Source of the DNA: Eretmocerus hayati | Lineage: Eukaryota > Arthropoda > Insecta > Hymenoptera > Aphelinidae | Direction of reading: 5' to 3' | Length of the DNA stretch: 64,000 nucleotides | NCBI GenBank assembly: GCA_029851415.1 | Contig: CM056742.1 | Location: 95,958,976-96,022,975, forward strand | Part shown: positions 33,359 to 42,395 of the stretch, one piece after another | Numbering within the stretch: the stretch's first letter is position 1 | Layout: the number at the start of each line of letters is the position of its first letter | The notes under the pieces: model-generated | Seen by the model: only the letters and a program-made list of their open reading frames with translations | Databases searched by the model: none | What the model was told of the DNA's origin: nothing | Program-made: the position numbers and the translations under genes

Positions 33359-34680
33359 TATTCCTTGGAATCTTGACTGATGACAAACCGCTATATCAAA
33401 GGTAGGCATCGAATATCACCATCCATTCAGTCTCGAATCCAATCTTGTGATCAAAATTCTATTCCCTACAGGGGTGGCGTTGCTCATGTCACCTCCATGA
33501 AAGTCAAAGAATTGGATTGTGTGTTGGGTGCACTCATTGAGAGAGAAGTTGCGGAACCCCAAACAGCATCTCAGCAATGTTGACAGCAAACGGTTCGAAC
33601 AGTTTATGCATTTGCTGATACGCAATTTTCGAGGGGTGGGTATTCTCTGTATTCGACGATGAAGTCTGTTTGTATCGAGGTACCTTGGAGCCTCCCATTA
33701 CATTTTATTGACTAGCGGACAAGGAGGAATCGAAACCCAAAATCATTATACTATCTATTCCCAGTCCCATCGAACACTTGATTCACTCAGTGGAGCAGAG
33801 AATCAGGTTGCAGAGCAGAGATCGATAATTTCTACTATGTCTGCAGATCACGCCCACAGCTGATGATGGACCCCCATAACATCTCGAAATAGCTGATCAA
33901 CTTCAACGTTCATTTCGAAAACATTGCAAAGCCCCGCGTCTGGTGAGTAAACCTCATAACGCGATTGGTTGAAGCTTGCGTGTTTCTACATGCAATGAAT
34001 CCATTCACAGGTCGGATGAGCTAAGCGATGATAAAAATATGCCAGAGTGGCAAAATTTTTTGTAGTAACAAGTTTCAACTATGCCAGTGACCCTTGATAC
34101 GACAAAAACGATTGGCTCTAAGGTGCAGTATCAATATGAGAATCAATTGATTTCAAGTTGCGAGTGTCAATATTCAACTCTGAGGATGTGGGCAAATCTG
34201 CATGCAGATTTGCCCACAAAATGCATATTTTTTCCTGAAACCTTGCACACTAGTCTAGGGAATTATAGAAGGGTTGTCAATCCTCATCCACAATGGATGT
34301 CTCATTCGTTATTATTGTTTGAAGAATAGGAATCATATAAGGTATATTCTGATATCCTCACTGAGCAGTTCTCCATACTCTGAACCAGATAATTGTGATT
34401 ATGACTTTATGTTTGTGGAAAGGTAATAGGCAATGGATACAATCACTCATGGATGAACGATCAATCGTTCCCTTCTTCACATCCTAGATTCGGCCAACTT
34501 ACTACCAGGTCCGAAAATGTTTTTGAATCTACTCCCGCCAGATATACATACAGATTCCTCATTTGACGAGACCTCACAATTTATCATACTAGTCATCCTT
34601 GTTATCACTTTCGCGGAGGTCTAACTCAGGATCACGAGTCCCACAATCGCTTCAAGCGATTCGTAAGACTCGAACTGGAT
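33359..34680. other. non-coding stretch containing a perfect 30-bp palindrome
   Basis: No gene was recognised. At 34188-34217 GTGGGCAAATCTGCA is followed directly by its exact reverse complement, making a perfect palindrome without a loop. The + ORF at 34081-34329 spans it and has no recognisable domain. Confidence 0.5.
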
Positions 34681-34689
34681 TTGGCATTC

Positions 34690-34990
34690 TGTTCCACTAG
34701 AATACGTGGAACTGCACGTGGATGGAACGTGCTATTGTCAGTCGGGTCATGGTCAATAGTCGTACCAGGTTTCGCCAGTGTTATTTCATGTGGTTATTAA
34801 CGCACTACCCCACGTGTTCCCACAGCTATAATATCGTGTGTGATTGCAGCTGTATTGACACGTGGAGGTGTACGTGGAACTTTTTAGTGGGGATGCGAAA
34901 ATTTTCCGGTTTCTGTTACTAAGGTTCCCATGGGGCACATGCTTGTAATATCTCGCGTACCCGGAAGAGATACTCTTTGCGTACATGACA
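34690..34990 (+). repeat. CACTAGAA-ended subterminal repeat, right copy
   Basis: Starting with CACTAGAATACGTGGAACTG at about 34695, the block matches the left copy (29604-30010, other strand) for about 200 bases, including ATGGAACGTGCTATTGTCAG and GTGTGATTGCAGCTGTATTG. From about 34920 (AAGGTTCCCATGGGGC) the match to the left block is in the same strand orientation as 29669-29710, so the two blocks are rearranged relative to each other and not simple inverted copies. Confidence 0.75.
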
Positions 34991-35029
34991 ATTCTCCTGT
35001 TCGCGTACCCGACCCTTAGTGAAAATTTG

Positions 35030-35985
35030 AATATACGATCGTACGCACGATTGTACATAGTAGCGTGTATGAGATCGTATATGCGATTATGCTCACGATC
35101 ATACACACGATCGTACGCACAATCGTACTCTTCAGTTTCAGGGACGATCGAACAACAATCGTGTGTACGATCCTGTGCGCGAGCGTATCTCCAATCTCAC
35201 ACACAATTGTACGTACGATCCCGCATACGATTGTACATACGATCGTGATATGACGGCTCAAAAAAATTTGGATCGGATCGACACCTGGGCTGTCGCACGA
35301 GATCGTGCATACAATAGAGCGTGCGATCGCGATATGACGGCTCGAAAAAACTGGGTCGGCCCGATACCCGGCCCATCATATGAGATGGTGCATACGATCG
35401 AGCAAAAGTTCGTGATGACGATCGCGCATACGATCGTACACGAGATCGTGACATGGCGGCTCGAGAGGAACCAGGTCGGCCCGACACCGGCCTTTCATAT
35501 GAGATCGTGCATACGATCGTGATAAAGATCGTGCACATGATCGAGCACACGATTGAGCGTGCGATCTCGGATACGATCAGTTGAACGATCGTGATGACGA
35601 TCGCGTATATGATAGTACACGCAATCGTGATATGACGGCTCGAGAGAAACTAAACCGGATCGACACCCCGCTTTTCGTATAAGATCGTGCATACAATCAT
35701 GATAAAGATCATGCACACGATCGAGCATCCGATTGAGCGTGCGATCGTGATGACGATCGCGTATACGATCGTATATGCGATCGTGATAGCGATCGGACCA
35801 CGTTTGTGTGTACGATCGTCATAACGACCGCGCATACGATCGTACATGCGATCGTGATATGAGGGCTCGTGGTGATGAGGTCAGATCGAGCCTTGGCCGG
35901 TAACTTGAGATCGTGCATGCGATCGTGTACATCATTTTGCACCCAATATTGGAAGCGATCGTACTTCATATCGTGCATACGATCG
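35030..35985. repeat. CGATCG-rich palindromic array, left
   Basis: CGATCGT and its one-base variants occur every 8-15 bases for nearly 1 kb, interleaved with degenerate units ending GATATGACGGCTCGA and TCGGCCCGA(T/C)ACC, which recur near 35250, 35330, 35450 and 35630. Many ORFs in all frames arise from the repeats and are not genes. The array runs in the opposite orientation to the one at 37640-38660. Confidence 0.85.
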
Positions 35986-36529
35986 TTTCCGCCTTCGCGG
36001 GAGGGGTATCCAACACAACTCACACTTCGTACATGTGCTCGAAGGTACGCCCCCCTCGTTACCTACAAGAAAGAAAAATAAACAAGTCTGACCCGAAAAG
36101 ATATTTCCCGTCTGCAAAGGATACTCAGAGCAGCTTTCGCTTGATTCATTCTTCAAAGCGAGCGACAACCTGGACTCATGCCGTGTAATAACCAAGGAGA
36201 TGGATCTTGGAATGAATCTGATTCATTCCAAGTTCTAACTAGCCCCATCGTTATTTCCTAACTAGCTTGATACACTAGTTCAATTCTTCCAAGGGTCTGT
36301 TTTCTTCTGTGAGTAGGTGCGAGGAGAAAATTCCATATGTCACTCCGTTGCATGACTCTACGTGGTGGGAAAATGGAGTTCATCATGCGGTATTCATGAT
36401 CACTCATGAATTCCAAGGTGTTGCTGCATTTCTCATCCTCATCACAGAGATGATACTTACTCGCAGTTTAGTGCGGAGGAGGTTTGTTAACTTTCAATAA
36501 TTGTATTCGAGTCAGGAATCAGATGCAGT
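35986..36529. other. spacer between CGATCG array and inner palindromes
   Basis: No gene recognised. Short ORFs at 35913-36188 (+) and 36309-36500 (+) have no domain. The sequence has normal composition, so the arrays end sharply here. Confidence 0.4.
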
Positions 36530-36960
36530 TTTGGAAGTTCTATTTACTAGTTGAGAAAATTGTGCACCTAAATCTTGAACCGGTGATTAAGTTGGAAACT
36601 GGATCTGCCTTGTTCGAATCTCATTACTCTTAGAGCATCAAAAACGATGGACTCAATTCAATGATGGTGTTTTTCATTACTCCAAGGATGGACTCGATCA
36701 CTAGTGAAAGATTGAGGTGTACTCTTCTTATGTAGTTTTTGATAGTGTTACTGAGTTGTTAAAGAAATAGTGCAGCTAAATCTTCGACTGCTCATCATTC
36801 CATGTGTGGAGTAATCAAAAACGCCCTCATTCGGAGTCCACCTATTTGATGCTCTATAAAAGTGGTGAGATGCGAGCAAGGCAGATCCAGTTTCCAACTG
36901 AGTCACCGCTACAAGATTTAGATGCGGAATTTTCCTCACTAGTGAAAAAAACTATCAAAA
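36530..36960. repeat. inverted pair of ~210-bp units (palindrome 1)
   Basis: AAACTGGATCTGCCTT near 36597 and AAGGCAGATCCAGTTT near 36883 are inverse copies. The match continues outward (CACCTAAATCTTGAACCGG / inverse) and inward (GAGCATCAAA...GATGGACTC), so the whole forms a palindrome centred near 36745. Confidence 0.75.
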
Positions 36961-37079
36961 ACTGCATTCATTTCTGAACTCGAATGCAAACATTCATCAA
37001 AAACAAACTATGCTGGAGCTTGGCAGTCCTGTGCATAGGGAATGGGTAACGAGAAGCTCCATGCCAATATGTTTTTTGA

Positions 37080-37640
37080 ACAGTGTTTGTATTTGAGTCT
37101 CAAATTGGATGCAGTTTGTAACAGTTTCGACTTATAGTCAAGAAAACGGTGCACTTCAGTCTTGAACTGGTGGTCCTGTCCATCTGTGTATTCAAATCCA
37201 AAATTTGATGCAGATTTCGATAGGGCCCTTCTGATGACTTTATTCCCAAGTTGTGGAAATTGTGCACCCGAATTTGAAACCGGTGAACCAGTTGCAAGTT
37301 AGATCTGCATTGCTTACATTTCATTAGTCAGAGCATCGAGGGAGATGGATCTCGAATGACGGTTTTTTTCATCACTCCACAGATCGACTGCGACACCGGG
37401 GAATAGGATTGAGGTGCACTGTTTTCTGAACAACTGAATAACACTATTGAGAACTACTGGAGAAGTACACCTCCATCTTTGACCGGTGATGCAGCTCATC
37501 CGTGGAGTGATGAAAAAAACCATCATTCATGGTCCATCTTTTTCGAGATCCCCAAAATAATGAAATGTGAGAAATGCAGATCTAGTCTGCAACTGGTTCA
37601 GTGGTTCAGAATTCAGGTGCAAAATTTTTGCACTTCGGGC
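37080..37640. repeat. inverted pair of ~210-bp units (palindrome 2)
   Basis: The same unit as in palindrome 1 recurs at about 37240-37440 (TGAACCAGTTGCAAGTTAGATCTGCATT, CATCACTCCACAGAT) and inverted at 37440-37640 (GATGAAAAAAACC, AATGCAGATCTAGTCTGC). A further diverged half unit is at 37080-37235. The two palindromes belong to one family and fill the space between the two CGATCG arrays. Confidence 0.72.
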
Positions 37641-38660
37641 CATCATATCACGATCACGTGTACGATCGTACGCGCGATCGTATGCGAGATCGCACGCTTG
37701 ATCGTTATCGCGGTCATATGCACGATCTCATGTGACCGACCAAGGCTCGATCCGACCCCGTCACTACGAGCCGTCATATCATGATTGCGTGTACGATTGT
37801 ATGCGCGATCTCATGTTACCGGCCAAAGCTTGATCCGACCTTGTATTGACGAGCCGTCATATCACGATCGCGTGTACAATTGTATGCGTGCTCATTATCA
37901 CGACCGTTCAGTCGATCGTATGCGAGATCGCACGCTCAATCGTATTCACGATCTCGTGCGACAGGCCAGGTATCGATCCGATCTAGTTTTTCTTGAGCCA
38001 TCATATCAAAATCGCGTGTACGATGCGCGATCGTCAGCACGATCGTTCTGTCGATCGTACGCGAGGTCGCACGCTCGATCGAATGCACGATCGTGTGCTC
38101 GATCGTATGCAGGATCTCATGCGGCAGGCTAGGTGTCGATTCGATCTCGTTTTGTTTGAGCTGTCATATCGCGATCGTATGCACGATCGTATGCGCGATT
38201 GTCATTATGATCGTTCGTTCGTTCGTATGTGAGATCGCACGTTCGATCGTTTTCACGATTGTATGCACGATCTAGTCCGGGTGTCGAGCCGACCTAGTTT
38301 CTTTGAGCCATCGTATGACGATCGTGTGGACGATCGCATGCGTGATCGCCATCACAATCGTTCGCTCAATCGTATGCGCGATCGTCATCATGGTCGTTTA
38401 CTCAATCGTATGCGAGATCGCACACAGCCCAGGTGTCGATCCGATCCAGTTTTTTTAGCTGTCATATCACGATTGTATGTGCAATTGTATGCGCGAACAT
38501 CATCACGATCGTTCGCTCAATCGTATACGAGATCGCACGCATCGTGTGCACGATCGTGTGCCCGATCGTATACAATATCTCGTGTTCGATCATATGCAAG
38601 AGCTGTGATATCACAATCGTATGTGCGGTCGTTTGCGCGATCGTCTTGAAATCTGAAGAT
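37641..38660. repeat. CGATCG-rich palindromic array, right (inverted)
   Basis: The degenerate units here read GAGCCGTCATATCACGATCG and AGGTGTCGATCCGATC, the reverse complement of the left array's units. CGATCGT-like words occur every 8-15 bases. Together with 35030-35985 the array forms a pair of inverted subterminal blocks about 1 kb each, separated by about 1.65 kb. ORFs here are by-products of the repeats. Confidence 0.85.
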
Positions 38661-38982
38661 TACGTCAAAATTCACATGACAGTGAACAAAAGGCCCGGCA
38701 GGTTGAGTACGGATCGCTGAAGGTGGACCCGTCTGTTGTTCCATGGTGATTGCATTTTGCCGAGTACGGATGGTGCATTCCCTCACAATTCGTCTGATGG
38801 TACTGCTCGCTTGAAGAATCCAAAATCTTTGGGACAGATAACCGTGAAAAAGACGATATTCGCCATGCAAAGTACATGCATGAGCTTTCCTAATAAGCAG
38901 AATTGTTACATGATGGTTCTTCGGTAGAATAATGGGGTGTTTTTAAGATTCAGACAGAAGAGAGTTCTGGAGCCGAATACCA
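38661..38982. other. junction between CGATCG array and BEL C
   Basis: No gene recognised. It contains no CGATCG words, so the array ends near 38660. The minus-strand BEL C coding begins at 38983. Confidence 0.4.
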
Positions 38983-39870
38983 CTAACATGAATGAGACCA
39001 TTCGTATCTATGGATTAGTACTTGAAAAGAACTCTGAGAAGAAGCATCACCTTTTGTATACAGATCTCGATACTCCTCTGGGGATGCGTCCTTCTGCACC
39101 AGTCGATATAATGTCTGGGATCCCAAACTGAGCTCTGAGGCAGAAATTGATCCATGACGGAGATCTTCGAGGACCAACTTGGAATTGAGTCTCCATCTGT
39201 GAATGGATGCTAGATTTGCCGACATCTTATCAATAGAGGGCAACCTCCGCAACCAATTTGAAACAGTTAAATCTGATTCAGTTGGCCAGATCTTCACCCA
39301 TTGACGTGATCCCAACTGCGTCTCCAAATCCTCTGATCCAGCGGGCCAATCATTTTCCAGACAAGTCAGCCATTTGGGACCTCTCCACCACAAGTCCGAA
39401 TCTTTCAGCTCATGAACAGTGCGAACTCTAGTTGCGAGACCAGCTGAGTTGTCCTGTGATCGTACATGACGCCAGTTAGACTGAGGAAGATGACAAATTA
39501 TTTCACTGACGCGATTTGCTGCGTAGGGTTTGCACTTGGAAGGACGAGCACGTAGCTAAGCGAGAACTACTTGAAAATCACCCCAACAGTGAATTCGTTC
39601 TGGCTGCGACTCTAATTGAGGAAGAATGCTCATAACCAAGCGTGCCAGCAAAACAGCACCTATCAATTCTAGTTCCAGCAAGCTTACGACCTTCAGGGGA
39701 GCGACCTTTGGCTTAGCAATGAGAAGCTGTGACGATCTATTCTCTCCTGGGATGATGACGTACAGAGCGGCTGCATGAGCTCTTCCAGATGCGTCACAGA
39801 ATCCATGGAGATGCCACGATGTTGCCTACGTAGTGCCCAACCATCGATTGATCCTCTAATCTTTGAGTTC
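38983..39870 (-). pseudogene. BEL C RNase H and following region
   Basis: ORF 39393-38983 opens with MWWRGPKWLTCLENDW, the conserved W-W-x-G-P-x-W-L box after BEL RNase H, and continues as the segment before integrase. Upstream, between 39400 and 39870, the RNase H frame is broken by many stops and only words such as PLVGVIFK-like pieces are visible. The integrase zinc-binding box LLRVGGR is not present downstream. Confidence 0.7.
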
Positions 39871-39872
39871 CT

Positions 39873-40360
39873 TCAGTTGAGACTCGTACTGCAACCGAGA
39901 CTTTCCGGACCCGAAATCTTAGCACCCCAATCCGAGCCCTGTAACCACAAGCATCGCAACAAGATTTTCGCTCGAATCACCACAGGTGCCAGCCAACCCA
40001 CTGGGTCAAACAGGGTCGCCACCTGTGAGAGTATAGATCGTTTCGTGATATTCGAAGTAGAAGGAGGCAGCGTTACCTTGAAACGGAAAAGTCTTCGTTT
40101 GGCAACCATTATAGACCTAGAGTTGAAAATGTTTCCTAGTCATCCAGCCCCTTGGTCTGAAGGGAATCAGCTGTCCCTGTCAACAAAAGGTGATATGTTG
40201 CCCATTCATTCACAGACATGCCTGCTGAGGCAAGATTGTCAACAGTCTGTATTTTTGACGCCTCAGCTTTCTCAATAATTCCCCCTCCCGCTAGAAAATC
40301 ACCCACATATCGATTTTCTCGAACAACCTTGGACCCAATCGAGAATACCTTGTGTCCCAT
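39873..40360 (-). pseudogene. BEL C reverse transcriptase palm and thumb
   Basis: ORF 40360-40136 has RENRYVGDFLAGGGIIE, where the catalytic Y-V-D-D reads Y-V-G-D, and MSVNEWA. ORF 40109-39873 continues RSILSQVATLFDPVGWLAPVV, the BEL RT signature. A frame change separates them near 40110-40136. The first catalytic aspartate is lost. Confidence 0.8.
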
Positions 40361-40564
40361 CTTTGCGAGGTCAAGTAACGTAGCACTGGCATCGAATGGA
40401 GCTGACGCTATTCCATGAGTGATGTGAGGAGTCGGTAGGCCTGCAGACGTTCTTGAGGCGAGAAATCTCCACGGGATACGGTTTCAGTCGACATCCTTCC
40501 GATCCACCAAGATTTGTCGAAATATCTCGACTATGTCGAAGGTGAACACGTCTCGAGAAAAAGC

Positions 40565-40918
40565 CTAGCGAAGGATAATCACAACCAAGCCCTCTCCATG
40601 TTTGGAACCTGCGTGGAGCACAGAATTGAGGGAATTACCATCAGCATCATTTTGTAAGCCATTGGACACACTTCTGATTTTATTACTCTCTTTTCCAAAA
40701 ACTGGATGTCGAGTGAAATAGTAAGTTTGGTTGGAGGTTAACTCATCGCCAGCCATTACCTCCATATGATCCAAGTCGATATACTCTCGTGTGAAGTTGG
40801 AGTAAGCTGATGCAAGCTCTGGATGACGACCAAACCGCCTCTTCAGCCGACTCATGCAAACTGAAGCGGTTTCCTCCGTTCCTCGAAATGCAGGTGGCTT
40901 GAGAGTGGGTAATTCCAC
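40565..40918 (-). pseudogene. BEL C RT N-terminus
   Basis: The ORF reads LPTLKPPAFRGTEETA, then YIDLDHMEVM and YYFTRHPVFGKESNKIRSV, the BEL RT entry, and ends in the S-L-N-x-V-L-H-x-G region. Codons align with A and B blocks at about one third identity. It is separated from the palm by about 200 bases of broken frame. Confidence 0.75.
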
Positions 40919-40942
40919 GAAGTAATGTCCCTGAGCATTGCG

Positions 40943-41287
40943 TTAGTACGTTCGCTCAAAATGATCGAGACACTCCTGATCCTGTGGATCATACTGAGAA
41001 ATTTGGGGAACTTCCTCAGTTCCCCAGAATCTTGCAGCAGCATCCAACAATACATTGTCCACAGAAATGTGGTGCACTGCAACAACACCATCTAGAGAGT
41101 CATCAGGCTCGGTGTTGCCGATCAAAACCCATCTGGAGATCATCATCTGAGCAATTGCAGCCGTGCGAGGATCTTTGGCTTTGTGCACACCAGGTAGGAC
41201 GGCAACTCCGAAGACAGCAGAATTCAGAATGACGTCGACTCTGCTTGGAACGCCATGGTGTGGGTCAGCTAGATCGAGGCCCTCCAA
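40943..41287 (-). pseudogene. BEL C protease-RT linker
   Basis: The ORF starts at the DLADPHH and VDVILNSAVFG segment, continues ISRWVLIGNTEPDDS and FWGTEEVPQIS, and matches the linker of A (VFGWFITG, FWEVEELPHPP). The protease itself would lie upstream beyond 41287 and was not found. Confidence 0.7.
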
Positions 41288-41390
41288 GTGATTCTAATCC
41301 CCATTGAACTTGACTGGTTGGCGGGGCAACAGGAGAACCAGTTCTGAGAAATTCAGAGAATGACAGCTTTGAAGAGATGGGCAAGTTCAT

Positions 41391-42089
41391 GTGCCCACTC
41401 GATTGAGAAAGGTCAAATTCTCATGGTATGGGAAGAGAGAAAGAGGCACGCTCCTGGAATGTTTTGCCCATTTTTCCACTTCATTACAAACAATACCCCA
41501 CAATTTTAAGGTCCTGACATCGAATGTTATTCGAATGAGGAACATTAGAAAAATCATACTGATGGAAACATACGTGATCGAGATCATATAAGCGCTACTA
41601 TGACATTGTAAACGTTCATATGAAACTCGAAACTAGTTATAATACACTGAGGGACTCATCTCTTTTCCACAAGTGTCACTATAGACTCGATTTAGGAATT
41701 TTATAGTAAATTCTGTGAGAACACGGATGGGGACGCCAAAACGCAAATAGGTGGAACTCGAGTACTGCCACTTGGTCAGAAAACAGAAAACTAGTGAAGT
41801 ACAGTGTGTATCTGTGTTCGGGAGCTGAGGTGCTTCCCTTGGGGTTGAAACATGGGGATGAGGAGTCTGGAGCGGGGTTGGTGATCCAAGCCAGTGATTT
41901 ATAGATTTCGTGTAACTTCACAGAAGATCACATTCGTTAACTAAAGCTTACGATCTACATACACAGTTTGTCACTCGCGTTCAGTGCACTAAATCAGTCG
42001 TGCGAGGACGTACTTTCCTCACAATCCGCGGGCACACACAGAAGGTACTTCGGTCGATATGATCGGACGATATTCGATATATATGTATA
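41391..42089. other. non-coding flank of the Ginger element
   Basis: AT-rich DNA without a recognised gene. ORFs of 60-90 codons on both strands have no pattern. It ends at the 4-bp TATA that flanks the transposon. Confidence 0.4.
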
Positions 42090-42316
42090 TGTCGCAGGCA
42101 AAGTGATCAATTCGTCAATGTATACAGCCGCTAGCGGATGTATACATTCCCTAGGCACTGTATACAGCCGCAGTCAAAGTGTTCAAGAATCGCTGCGGCA
42201 GCGTCGGCGAATAGTTTGCCTAGGGAATGTATACATCCGCTAGCGACTGTATACACTGCCATAGACCGATTCGGCAAAGTATTCACTGATGCCGCGGGCA
42301 ACGGCTTCAGGTATAC
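42090..42316 (+). repeat. Ginger left terminal inverted repeat
   Basis: It is collinear, inverted, with 45304-45529. The palindromic word TGTATACA occurs several times, with CCTAGG and GCTAGC palindromes between. Such repeated palindromes may be transposase-binding sites. A + ORF starting at 42138 extends through this TIR and is not evidence of an upstream start. Confidence 0.88.
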
Positions 42317-42395
42317 AAGTCAACGATGGAAATTTGATTGTCTATATTTGCGTATGTTAACTCGCTCTCGATTTAGTCTTATTTGGCAATTCACC

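Larger units (their letters stand above)
38983..41390 (-). mobile_element. BEL/Pao relic C
   Basis: The minus strand has the protease-RT linker (41287-40943), RT N-terminus (40918-40565), RT palm and thumb (40360-39873) and RNase H tail (39393-38983). It belongs to a family other than A and B: motifs align but residues differ widely. The integrase is missing. It ends at the CGATCG array junction on one side and about 700 bases before the Ginger element on the other. Confidence 0.82.

Noticed and set aside
29610..34922. similar ORFs at 29978-29610 (-) and 34722-34922 (+) as a protein family
   Set aside because: The shared residues come from the CACTAGAA subterminal repeat, with CACGTG words and no conserved codon pattern.
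35030..38660. many Arg/Ser/Asp-rich ORFs in the CGATCG arrays
   Set aside because: They arise in all frames from the repeat word and change with its phase.
35030..38660. CRISPR-like array from the regularly spaced CGATCG words
   Set aside because: Spacing is irregular, the repeats are short palindromes with no unique equal-length spacers, no cas genes are present, and the window is eukaryotic.
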